From: Avena insularis
Lineage: Eukaryota; Streptophyta; Magnoliopsida; Poales; Poaceae
Assembly (NCBI GenBank): GCA_023614405.1
Contig: CM042685.1
Location: 237,315,661-237,379,660 of the forward strand
DNA: 64,000 nucleotides
Direction: 5' to 3'
Position numbers and translations under genes: made by a program. The notes under the pieces were generated by a model. That model saw nothing but the letters and a program-made list of their open reading frames with translations, made no database searches and was not told the origin of the DNA. Shown piece by piece: positions 1 through 11,397 of the stretch (positions are counted from its first letter, which is position 1; every line of letters begins with the position of its first letter).

Positions 1-1833
1 ATGATTTATAAAGCCATTAAAACTAATTAAATCACTACAGGGTAAATAATCCGCAAAGGCTAGATCCAACCAGCTATTATTAATGTACATTAAAGTAGCT
101 TCAATTTGATATATTGTTCATTTTTTTTGGAGTTACAGATAATTTTCTATGAATTTATTAACCTAAAAGACCATTAAAACTAATTAAATTACTGCAGTAA
201 CCACATACAGTAAAAGTTGGATCTATTCTGATAAGATGATTCTATGTGAAATTATCTTCAATTTTATATATTATACGCAATTTTTGGACGTGGTATGAAT
301 TTCTAATGAATTTTACAAGTTAGATTTATAACGTGCAATTTTAAATTCAAACGTAATATTTCAGAAAATATTCCGCTGACTGGACAGGTTGACTTTGCAT
401 GCTGACTGGGACTAGATGCTGACCTGACGATGGCATGGCGATGATGAGGAAGCTGACCGGAATGACGACATGGCACACACCGGTTTGATTGGATCTCGAC
501 CGTTTGGATAGGATCCGATGGCTAGAAGAAGAGATCGACCCGTTTTTGGCTCAGAATAGACAAGAAAGAGATCTGTGTTAGAGAGGCAAATCCGTAGGTC
601 AAATTAAAAAACTTATAACATGAAAGTTATGGGGAATTATTAGTACTACCTTCTCACCAAAGGAATTTGGATTTGAAGGAACGAGCGCGAGTACATCTTG
701 GATTTACACCGTCAGATCTGAAATATTGCGGTACGAAATTCTCCTGCTGTGGTGGATGAAAAGAGGTGAGGTTTGTCGGGATTGAAAGATTTCGACGAGT
801 TCTACAACTTTCGTTTTTTTGCCGAAGGCAAACAACAAAGTCTAGATGGGTTAAAAAGCGAAATAAGATTCGAGCATGTGTAGATTCGGGATTTCGAGAA
901 GAGAAACTCATACAGCTGTGGCTCCACAAGTTTATATGGAGGTTTAGGACGGTGGGAAGATAGGTTTTGAAGTAGGGAACAAGTAGAAACAAACGGAAGT
1001 CGATTCGGAGCTGTAGATAAAAAGTTATAAGAGTTTGAATAGAGATAGGTTTGACAAAACAGATTTTGCACGCTTTTTAAAGAAAGGCTGGGATTGTACG
1101 CGCGTGCCTGGGCACCGGTCGGCTGGCTGGGCCGGTTCGGTCCTTGCTGGGCCGGCCCGTTAGTTTTTTTCTATTTATTTCTTTTCCTCATATCTTTTGC
1201 ATACGAACTCCAAATGACACGATTTTTGTTTCTAAATTTTTCTAAAATCGAATAGATCATTATAAGATCATATTTGTAATATTTTTACTAGTTTGCAAGT
1301 AGTGGGTTTATAAATCCTTTTATTTATATCTTTATTTGTTTGTAGTTATTCCATAACTTTTTCATAATAGCTCCAAATGAGCTCAATTTTGTTTCTAAAA
1401 TTTTGTAATATTAATTGGATCTCTTTAGGCTATAATTATCAATAATTTATGCCTTAGCAACAATGGGTTTTATAAATCAATTTAATTTCCTTTAGGAACA
1501 TTTGGGCAAATCAACTATATGATTTATATACCATGATTTGGATTCAGTTTGTGAGAACTTTGCATGGATGTAATGAAATGCTTATGAATGCTTCATGATT
1601 TTCATTTTGAAATCTTGCACACCAATTCTACAATCCATAATCAATCCATGCCCTTTTGCCTATATGGCTACTTAGCTCATAACAAAAGAGTATAAGATTT
1701 TGAATTCAAGGTCGAGAGGATTTTCTATTCAAAAAGTTTCTTATCTTTGAGAATTTTCAACATAGTCAAACAATCAATCAAACTTATTTATTTATTTTAC
1801 ATTCCAAAATTAGGAGAATTTTAGGATGTGACA
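1..1833 (-). repeat. 3' LTR of element A (partial)
   Basis: This is the U3-side portion of the 3' LTR, matching 5449-7301 with scattered substitutions and small indels. On the minus strand it starts TGTCACATCC at 1833; the distal part lies beyond base 1. Bases 380-960 are moderately GC-rich and 1200-1830 strongly AT-rich. ORFs at 654-1071 have no family features and I do not regard them as genes. Confidence 0.88.
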
Positions 1834-1835
1834 GA

Positions 1836-1870
1836 CTACCACCCTTAAAAGAAATCTCGTCCCGAGATTT
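1836..1870 (-). promoter_or_regulatory. PPT and adjoining hairpin of element A
   Basis: Next to the 3' LTR the minus strand reads CTTTTAAGGGTGGTAG (1851-1836), a polypurine-rich plus-strand primer. Directly behind it, 1852-1870 is a perfect 8-bp inverted repeat (AAATCTCG / CGAGATTT) around a 3-base loop. The same arrangement occurs in B, F and G. Confidence 0.7.
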
Positions 1871-3272
1871 GGGAAGGCTAGAAAGAAAGAAAGGTTCGGG
1901 ATCCATTAGGATGCTACCGCCCTTAAAATAGAATTGACTAGGTCATTTCTCGAGGATTCACTTAGCTTAGATTGGTTCTCCTTTAGACTTAGCACAATGT
2001 ATCGAGCACATTCTAAACATCATGATTGATAGTTTCCGAGAAGGCACTTCTTAAACTAGCAAAACTCTCATGGTGGGCAAATAGGGAAAGTTTACTTCAC
2101 GGTGCCCATAATTCACGGTTGGGATTCATCCTTACCGTACATTTCTATGCTTAGCAATGGATGCTTTTAGAAGGGTGTAACAATATACCATTCTAGGGTT
2201 TAGGCTCAACGTCGACTCTCTGCTAAGGTTGAAAAGGGCACTCAAGATTCACAAAGCCAACCATTGTGTTGTAATAAAAACCACTAGGTTCAATATACTC
2301 AATCCATCCTGCACCCAAATCAAGATAGATAAGAATAGAAAAGAATGGAAGAGAAAAATATAAACCCCATAACTATAAGGAAGCAACCAATGTCACAAAC
2401 AAGCAAACAAACACTCCGAACGAACATGACAAGCAAACACTTGTATAAACTCATTAAAAAACTAAGCTATCGATACTTGACTAATCGTTTTAATTGCTTG
2501 AATACTCAAGAGTAAAAATATCATTGTAATAAGCATTAAAACGTACGCCAAACTAAAGGCAGACTTCATAATGCATGCTGACCGACTCCAAACTCTTTCA
2601 GAATTTTAGCCAATTTTGTGCAAAGTACCAGGGTATACTATTCCAGATTTCTTTTTTAAGATTTTTTGAGTACCCACAAAATATGAAGCAATCAATCGGT
2701 ACAACAGGTCAGGCAGAAAACTACAACAGTAATTCCACGAATTTCAATCAATTCACACCATTAAAATAATTTTAAAACCACACAAAAACTCCAGCAACTT
2801 TAGAGTTTCAAAACAACAGATCCTAAGCAAGGCATCACACAATATGGTATAGTACAAACAAGCAAGCAACCTATATTTTCATACCACATAAGTTGGTAAG
2901 AACAATATGCTAACACGATAGCGATGATCTCCTAAAGAGATAAAATATGGTGATCCAGACCTACCCAAACTTGGTGAGATGTTCATTTATGTCATGTTAT
3001 TTGTTCTTTGCTTGTAGGCCAACTCTCATATAGTGATTTGCTTTATAGAAAACTACTAATAACATTTTCCAATTCTTGTAGTTTTTATGGTAGATCACTT
3101 CTTCTACTAATCAAATGAATGGACATCTACAATTTTGAACAAGGAGAGGTGTTGGAAAATGATAGACAAGGAATATAAGAACTCTAATAAGTATAAAATA
3201 TGATAGTTCTCCTAATAGAGGCCTTCTATTGCTAATCCATTTCTAAGGTCACGATCATACAGTCAACACACA

Positions 3273-3284
3273 GCTCTGATACCA
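3273..3284 (-). other. PBS of element A (initiator tRNA-Met type)
   Basis: The minus strand reads TGGTATCAGAGC three bases inside the 5' LTR end. This is the standard plant initiator tRNA-Met primer-binding site and fixes the element's orientation. Confidence 0.9.
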
Positions 3285-3287
3285 TCT

Positions 3288-6200
3288 TGTAACACCCTCG
3301 CCTGATAAGGCTGAGTTCATGTGTATAGTGCCAATCCCTGGATCGGTTCACTGGCACACACAGTACAAAATGATACCAAATATAACTGTGCATCATAAAT
3401 ACAACGAATATGATCCAGAATTTACATTATTTATTCAAGTACACAGCGGAAAACGAATACAAGGTAGATCTCCATCCTTCAAATGTGCCACAGGCGAACA
3501 ATTGTTGAGTGGAGTCTCGCGACCTATGACTCAGATACGATATAACCTGCAACATGAAATGTTGCAGCCACGAATGGTCAATACATTGAATGTATGTCAA
3601 GTAGGCTAAAGTGGTTAACAACATATCTATCAACTACATGCTTATTTGGCCAAGTGGAGTTCAGGCTCATTTGCATAAAAGCAACAGTTTTATCCTAACA
3701 TTTGTAACAAAGTAGTTTTCCAATACGATAAATAGGACACTCTGGTTCACTCCCAGGTGCTCCTACCCAATTATGTTCACCCAACAAGTTTTAAGTAATT
3801 AAGAAATAAGGATGAGTGAGAAATATCATAGCATCAGTATCAGGTCGCTCAAATTGTCCATAACCGGGGACACGGCTAAGCACTTAGTTTATACACCCTG
3901 CAGGGGTTAGTACACTTTACCCATGTGACTTGGCCAGCCCAGCTCGTACCACCACTATCATATTGGGTGATGATAGGGAGAAATCCAAGAAGGAACCATT
4001 CGGGAAGTAGCTCCCCAAACCCGACACGCACCGGTCCAACCTACACTATCTACATCTCTGGATACGTGGGTTCGAGTTACCACAACCTACTGAGTCCAAC
4101 CAACCGCCCATTTCATTATTGGCACATGGTTGCACATGAAAGCTACCAAACAAAGAAGCCAATCCTTTCTTAGTGTCCTGGGTGCCTTTTCACAATGATA
4201 CCACCAAAAATTATCAATCCCATCACACCCAGGAGATTCATTGATTAAGTTGTTTTAGTTTCGCAAACCAACACATTTAGAAACAACTTCAGTGAAGTAA
4301 CCGAGCCCTCGTTCATCATAGCATGGCTAAGCACATCTACCAACGGTAGCTCATAAACAAGGAATGCTAGGGAATAATATGGGACATAGCATAGCATATA
4401 CACATCAATTCCTACATATGCAATTCTACAAAAACATCTATAATGCATAGGAAAACAGTAGGACATTTATGACCAAGATAACACCACTTGCCTTTGTTGT
4501 AGATGTAGTCGATTAGATAATCCTCACAATCCTCATAGATATAATGGTTGCACTCGTCATAACCACAATACTTGTAATCATAGTAGTTGCAATCACAGTA
4601 GTTGCACTCCTCGCAATCTAACGTTTGAAGCAAACACAACAAACACCATTCAAAACATTGCAAACATACAACAGTGCAACATTACAAGAAAACAATGATG
4701 AACAGATGCATGCATGACGATTTAATGAGTCGCAATGGTTGCATTTAGTGTTCTAAACATAATTAGATTACATGATGCACGTGGAAAGTCATTTAATGCA
4801 CTAAAGCTTTTATTACTAAAGTTGTATCGATTTAATATGGTGTATACCACTTTAATTGAACTAAATATGTTTATGTCATATTAAATTGTGAACTAGATGC
4901 TACTGGATAGAGTTAATGCAATTTAGAGACAGTAGCAATTTGAATCACCTAAAAAGGAGTTATAGATATTTTCTTATGATTAAAACACTATTTCAATGGA
5001 TTTAAATATTTCTATATGAATTTTTGTTTTAACAGTACCAAATAATTTGTCATGCAATTTCTCTGTATAGATATTTTCAATACAAAACCTTAGCACTTGG
5101 ATTCAACCTAACCGGAGTTATAGATCTTTTTGTATGATTTAAATAGTGTTTAATGGGTTTTAAATGATTCATTTAGTTTCTTTGGTCTAAAAATCAAACT
5201 AAAATTATATCTGTAATCTCCACGAAATTGTGATTTCAGGGACATATTATTTGTAATTTTCTGAATAGTATTTATTTTCTTATGAATTTATTACTCTAAA
5301 TAAGCCATTAAACCATTTATTTAATTACTTCAAAACCTTACAGTATTTGCCTGAACCATTTGCATATGAATGATCTACATGGAACCAGCTTTCCATCGGT
5401 ATATTATTTATATTTTTGTGATATGCAAATAATTTACCATGAATTTAATGATTTATAAAGCCATTAAAACTAATTAAATCACTACGGGGTAAATAATCCG
5501 CAAAGGCTAGATCCAACCAGATATTATTAATGTACATTACAGTAGCTTCAATTTGATATATTGTTCATATTTTTCGGAGTTACAGATAATTTCTATGAAT
5601 TTATTAACCTAAAAGACCATTAAAACTAATTAAATTACTGCAGTAACCACGTACAGTAAAAGTTGGATCTATTCTGATAAGATGATTCTACGTGAAATTA
5701 TCTTCAATTTGATATATTATATGCAATTTTTGGACGTGGTATGAATTTCTAATGAATTTTACAAATTAGATCTATAATATGCAATTTTAAATTCGAACGG
5801 AATATTCCAGAGAATATTCCACTGACTGGACAGGTTGACTTTGCATGCTGACTGGGACTAGATGCTGACCTGACGATGACATGGCGATAATGAGGAAGCT
5901 GACCAGAATGACGACATGGCACACACCGGTTTGATTGGATCTCGACCGTTTGGATAGGATCCGATGGCTAGAAAAAGAGATCGACCCGTTTTTGGCTCAG
6001 AATAGACAAGAAAGAGATCTGTGTTAGAGAGGCAAATCCGTAGGTCAAATTAAAAAACTTAGAACATGAAACTTATGGGGAATCATTACTACTACCTTCT
6101 CACCAAAGGAATTTGGATTTGAAGGAACGAGCGCGAGTACATCTTGGATTTACACCGTCAGATCTGAAATATTACGGTACGAAATTATCCGGCTGTGGTG

Positions 6201-7301
6201 GATAAAAAGAGGTGAGGTTTGTCGGGACTGAAAGATTTCGACGAGTTTTACAACTTTCGTTTTTTGGCCGAAGGCAAACAACAAAGTCTAGATGGGTTAA
6301 AAAGCGAAATAAGGTTCAGTCATGTGTAGATTCAGGATTTCGAGAAGAGAAACTCGTATAGCTGTGGCTCCACGAGTTTATATGGAGGTATAGGACGGTG
6401 GGGAGATAGGTTTTGGAGTAGGGAACAAGAAAAAACAAACGGAAGTCGATTCGGAGTTGTAGATAAAAAGTTATAAGAGTTTGAATAGAGATAGGTTTGA
6501 CAAAACAGATTTTGCACGCTTTTTAAAGGAAGGCTGGGATCGTATGCGCGTGCCTGGGCACCGGTCGGCTGGCTGGGCCGGTTCGGTCCTTGCTGGGCCG
6601 GCCCGTTATTTTTTTTTCTTTTTTTCTTTTTCTTTTTCTATTTACTTGTTTTCCTCATATCTTTTGCATACGAACTCCAAATGATACGATTTTTGTTTCT
6701 AAATTTTTCTAAAATCGAATAGATCATTGTAGGATCATATTTGTAATCTTTTTAATAGTTTGCAAGTAGTGGGTTTATAAATCCTTTTATTTATATCTTT
6801 ATTTGTTTGTAGTTATTCCATAGCTTTTTCATAATAGCTCCAAATGAGCTCAATTTTATTTCTAAAATTTTGTAATATTAATTGGATCTCTTTTGGCTAT
6901 AATTATCAATAATTTATGCCTTAGCAACAATGGGTTTTATAAAGTCAATTTAATTTCCTTTAGGAACATTTGGGCAAATCAACTATAGGATTTAGATACC
7001 AGGATTTGGATTCAGTTTGTGAGAACTTTGCATGGATGTAATGAAATGCTTATGAATGCTTCATGATTTTCATTTTGAAATCTTGCACACCAATTCTACA
7101 ATCCATAATAAATCCATGCCCTTTTGCCTATATGGCTACTTTGGTTATAACAAAAGAGTATAAGATTTTGAATTCAAGGCCGAGAGGATTTTCTATTCAA
7201 AAAGTTTCTTATCTTTGAGAATTTTCAACATAGTCAAACAATCAATCAAACTTATTTATTTATTTTACATTCCAAAATTAGGAGAATTTTGGGATGTGAC
7301 A
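3288..7301 (-). repeat. 5' LTR of element A (4014 bp)
   Basis: The LTR runs from TGTCACATCC (7301) to GGGTGTTACA (3288) on the minus strand, with TG...CA ends. It carries no convincing gene. Bases 4500-4620 hold degenerate short repeats around GTAGTTGCA that translate on the minus strand into a Cys/Asp/Tyr-rich low-complexity frame (4412-4663), which I do not call a gene. A GC-richer block at 5810-6610 corresponds to 370-1160 of the other LTR. Confidence 0.88.
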
Positions 7302-7306
7302 GTATC
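7302..7306. repeat. Right target-site duplication of element A (GTATC)
   Basis: The five bases after the LTR of A are GTATC. The uninterrupted homologue in the other LTR of B reads GGTATCC at 55356-55362, consistent with GTATC as the 5-bp target. The left copy is outside the window. Confidence 0.6.
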
Positions 7307-9829
7307 CTCAAGTGGTATAACCAAGGCATGCCTAATGCATTGCATAGGTTGGATTGTAGGTATTAAGCTTGCAAGTATAACTTGCATGGTTTAGCTTAGC
7401 TTGCCCTATGCAGTGAAGTGGTTGAAGTTCTCCTCTGCTTCTTCCTTGTAGTATTCCCCTTCCTCTTCGTATCCTTGCTCGTTACTAGCATCTATAAATA
7501 AATACAAGGTACACAATCACCAAACAATTCTTAACTACTCTAATTAGCACACAAAGGCTAACACTAGATGACCTAGCATCATCACTATTATCACTAAGAT
7601 TAAAGTAAAGGTTCTATTTCTTTTATTTTAGAAAAGTAATTTCTACTCATTGAAAAACTACTTAAGATTTAATATTCTCCAACTAAAACATGGGATCATG
7701 TTGACACATGTCATCACCACATATTTCAGTACTTGGGAATGTGATTTAAAGTGGTGTCACAATTTAACAAGGTTTAACCTTTTTATTTTAATTAATTAAA
7801 GTGATTAGAAATGCCTATGGGGCATTATTTTATTACTTGTCCATTATTTCTACAAGTAAACCTAGATATTTTTATATATTCAGAAAGGTCTTATCAAATG
7901 TGATTTTTGAGAGTTGGAATCAACTCAAAAGCTGTTATGGTTGAATTTTGAAAAATGTTTGAATGCAGAAAAGTCTCTGCCTTGTTATTTTGCTATAGGT
8001 GACCTATAATTCCAAATGATTTGAATCCAACGGGCTTGGATTAAGAATTTCAGTACCTTCCTAGCAAAATTAGTTTCATGCAATTTGGTTCATCGAAACT
8101 CTCTGAATTAAATTTTGAATCAATAGGCAGTACTAGGTTTGAAACTAAATTGGAAAAACCTAAGTTTGAATTCTTTGAGTGGGTCGCTGGGAGCAGACAA
8201 GTATGCTGCTGGTTAAGGGGCTGTGCCCACTCGTTAGTGAAACCGATAGTGGCGAAGCGGTACGGGGCGATTACGGCCGTAGGATTAGAAGCTAGATATA
8301 CGGCTGAGGTTCATCGTCCACGCCTGAATAGGACGTCGCGAGGTCAAACCCTAGCGTGGCCAGTGGGGGTCAGTGGGGGCTCACCAGGGCTCCGATGATG
8401 GTCGGAAATGGGGGCGAACAACGAAGTCGACGACAGCGATCCTCCTAGTACCGGTGGCTCCTCCTAGTGCGGCTCCAATCAACTGCGCCCTTCTCCTCTA
8501 GTAGCGGCGAGCTCCGGCGAAATTACGGCCACCTGGTGCTGTTCTTGCTCCGGGGATGAGTGGGTACGATCAGTGAGAGGTGGGGAGTTAGATGGTGTGG
8601 ATAATTCGTGCTGGGAAGGCCTCTATTTATAGTGCGACAAGGGGACTGAAGGGTGCGGGTGGAGCTCGTCGGGGTCGGCTGCACAGCAATCTAACGGCAT
8701 GGTTGGGGGTAGGGGACGGTGCACTGCCTCCTGACAAAGCTCAACGGCATGGTGGCGAGGGCGGTGCGAATTGGTCGGAACACTTCAATCCTATGGTTCG
8801 GTCCGGTGGAAGTTTTAATGGTGCACGGGCGGTCCTGGTCGTGTGGCGACAAACGAGCATGTCTAGGTGGTTCCTGGGGCGGTGGTGATCACGCACGAAA
8901 GCGGCAAAGGCAGGGCACAGTCTGTGCAAGCGTGTCGAGCGCGGCGCTCTGGTGCGCTCTCGGCATGGTCGCAGAGAGACTGGGCATGCTCATTCTGGGT
9001 GGTCCAGGGGCTGGCAGTGCTTGGGCGCTAGACAGGGGGTGGCGATGGACAGTCAGCTGCCTGCTAGACAAGGTTGGCAAGGCTAGAGAGGCTCCTATCT
9101 TGCTGTCGACCTTGGGGTGGCAAGTTAGGCTCGACAATGGTCACCATTGATGGCATTGTCAAGTTTACAGTGAGCTAGGGCTAGTTAATTTAGTTAGATG
9201 ATCTACTGAGATTGTAGTGTGAGCTAGAGAGGGAACAAGTTAGGCACAAACAGTGCTCACTATAGTGTTTGATGTTTTATTTGATTTATGTTTACAAGGT
9301 GTTTGATGAAATGGCCGCGAGAGATTTGAATTTGAATTTTTGGATGAAACTTGGTGGGTGTACTAGTCACATACTAGGTAGTCTCTGGTTGCTTGGATCG
9401 GTCAAGGTGAACTGGTTTGGTTGGATTTTGAGAAATGGTGATCTTCCCATATGTTATAGATTCAATTTTGAATTGCCATTTGAATCAAGTTGCCAAATGT
9501 TTATGTGGGTTTGCAAAGTGGGCTTGGGTTTACTTTCACTTGGTCTAGCAAGGGGTGAAAAGAAATAGATTTGTTTCTGTTTGAAATCTTGGACTAGAAA
9601 CACTCAAAGTGGTCTAGTGAGCAAGATTGGCAAAAATGATCATTACCTTATTTTGTTTGTTTTTTAATTTCTCTTGATTTTTCTCCTTGGAAATGATTTA
9701 GATGATGTTGTTTTCATATTTAAACCATTCCTTGCTATGCACAACAATTAAACAAGTCCATTCATGCATTCATACATTCATCACATACATACATGCCTTC
9801 ATATTGATTTTAATTAATAAAAGATTTTT

Positions 9830-9834
9830 TTAAC
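9830..9834. repeat. Left target-site duplication of element C (TTAAC)
   Basis: TTAAC directly precedes the LTR start of C at 9835. The same five bases follow the other LTR at 16948-16952, and the empty site in the other LTR of B reads GTTAACCC. Confidence 0.93.
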
Positions 9835-11382
9835 TGATGACGCCCAACACTGTCGTGGGACGCTTCGTTGGAAACCCCAGGAGCAAGGCGTGATGAGCAC
9901 AATAACATTTTCTTTGAGTAAAAAACTGAGGTTATCAAACCAGTAGGAGGAAGGAAATGTCTCAAAGGTGTTGCGAGCAACGTGGAAACCTGCAGAACAC
10001 AAACTCAAGACTTTGCCCCAATGAATCAGTGACGTTGTCAAGCTCACCGATTTTCTATAACAAAGGATTAAATGTATGGTGTGGAAGGTAATCGTTTGCA
10101 GCAAGTAAACAAGTAACAGTGGAAGATGTATCAATGGTAAAGATTGGACCGGGGTCCATAGTTCACTAGAGGTGCTCTCCTTAGATAAACAACATGGCAT
10201 GAAGGGTAAACAAATTACAGCAGGGCAATTGACAGGAACTGAGCATGGCATAACAATGCAATACTAGACAAGAAGATCCTATGAGATTTGATTGGGCAAT
10301 ACAACAATATACATAGACCGCCATCCAACTGCATCTATGACTAGAAGTCCACCTTCAGGTTATCATCCAACCCTCCAAAGATTAAGTTACAAGCAATGTA
10401 CAACCGCTTTAAGCAAAGTGTGTAAGGTAAACAATCCACTTGTTCTATGAACAAGAGACCGTTGTTTTCTCCCTAGTAGCAACAACACATCTACAAATCA
10501 AGAGATTGGCCACTTCGCTTGGAAACTAGAGGCATGAACCCACTATCGAGCATAAATACCCCCTCTTAGAGTCACTTGCAACTACTTGGCCAAGATAGCT
10601 ACTAACAACGGAGAGCATGCAAGATCACAAACAACACAGACATGATAGTATCAAATAGACAAAACCATTAATCATTCTGACATAGTAATCTCAATATCCA
10701 TCGGATCCCCGCAAACACAATATGCATGATTACAAATAGATTAGATTTTGATCATGAATGGAGCTCACAAGATCTATACATGAAAGCACAAGGAGCAGAT
10801 ACAACCATCTAGCCACTACATGGACCCGTAGTCCAAGGTGGAACTACTCACGCTTCATACCGGAGAAGAAGGCCTCCGGGATTATTTCCCCTCCGGCAGG
10901 GTGTCGAGAAGAACTTCAGATCCCCTCGATATAGGGACGATGGTGGCGGCGGCTACAGAAGGTTTCGTGGAGTTTTGATCGGGTACTTAGCTTTTCTGCA
11001 TCGAGGGCTTCTTATAGGCGAAGAGGCGAGGCTGGGAGGCGGCCAGGGGCCCCACACCCTACCCAGGCGCGGGGCAGGGCCCACCCGCGCCTAGGGGGTC
11101 TAGCCACCCTGATTTGCGTCTCCGTCTCGTCTTCTGGATTCGTGTCCCTCACGGTAAAATATTGACTTTGGATTTTGTCCCGTCCAATTATGAGAATATT
11201 GATTTTCTGCCTTTCTGGAACCAAAAACAGAAGAAAACAGGCAACTGGCACTGTGGCAACTTGTTAATAGGTTAGTTCTAGAAAAGATATAAAAACACCT
11301 CAAAGTGTAGACAAAGCAAAGCAAAGTAGATACTAAACAAGCATGGAGCATAAAAAATTATAGATACATTTCCGACGTATCA
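9835..11382 (-). repeat. 3' LTR of element C (1548 bp)
   Basis: The minus strand runs from TGATACGTCGGAAATG (11382) to GGGCGTCATCA (9835). It contains the conserved CGCCTATAAG TATA box around 11011-11020. ORFs inside it (9814-10251, 11012-11351) are non-coding by position: they lie in the LTR and recur with frame breaks in the other copy. Confidence 0.92.
11011..11020 (-). promoter_or_regulatory. TATA box in the 3' LTR of C
   Basis: The minus strand reads CGCCTATAAG about 360 bases from the LTR start. The same motif at the same position occurs in the other LTR of C, both LTRs of D and in X, so it is the likely core promoter marking the U3/R border. Confidence 0.6.
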
Positions 11383-11397
11383 AGCATCCCTAAACTT
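11383..11397 (-). promoter_or_regulatory. PPT of element C
   Basis: The minus strand reads AAGTTTAGGGATGCT directly against the 3' LTR. It differs from the cleaner PPT of D and X (AAGCTTGGGGATGCT) by two transitions. Confidence 0.7.

Larger units (their letters stand above)
1834..3287 (-). other. Internal domain of element A, no coding capacity seen
   Basis: This 1454-bp stretch lies between PBS and 3' LTR. No minus-strand reading frame shows gag, zinc-knuckle, protease, RT or integrase motifs. The only ORF of note is a 64-codon plus-strand frame at 2575-2769, antisense to the element and without motifs. The LTR-proximal 100 bases hold the PPT, a hairpin and a second PPT-like copy at 1914-1930. 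Confidence 0.75.
1..7301 (-). mobile_element. Element A: non-autonomous LTR retrotransposon with about 4 kb LTRs (LARD-like), cut by the window start
   Basis: Bases 1-1833 and 5449-7301 are near-identical direct repeats ending in GATGTGACA. The right copy begins at 3288 with TGTAACACCC, directly beside a minus-strand initiator-Met PBS. The element therefore reads on the minus strand: 5' LTR 7301-3288 (4014 bp), internal domain 3287-1834 (1454 bp), 3' LTR from 1833 past the window edge. LTRs nearly three times longer than the internal domain, with no gag or pol, match the LARD type of large retrotransposon derivative. The PPT side resembles Tekay-type chromoviruses, so such an element is the likely helper; that is inference. 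A sits in the 3' LTR of element B; the joint at 7301/7302 matches uninterrupted B sequence at 55357. Confidence 0.88.
7302..9834 (-). repeat. 3' LTR of element B, segment 1
   Basis: This stretch matches 55357-57890 of the intact LTR of B. It is bounded by A on the left and C on the right. It includes a GC-rich block (about 8215-9150) in otherwise AT-rich sequence. ORFs at 8078-8398, 8592-8888, 8719-9150 and 9269-9568 recur in the other LTR with frame changes and are not treated as genes. Confidence 0.85.

Noticed and set aside
4412..4663. 83-codon Cys/Asp/Tyr-rich ORF on the minus strand
   Set aside because: Low-complexity repeat within LTR A, no start context or homologous frame seen.
1..7301. 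Possible segmental or tandem duplication (1-1833 against 5449-7301)
   Set aside because: PBS, PPT and TG...CA ends show that the repeats are the two LTRs of one element.
8078..9568. Several ORFs of 60-143 codons on both strands
   Set aside because: They lie in the GC-rich part of the 3' LTR of B, overlap each other and recur with altered frames in the other LTR (56371-57620).
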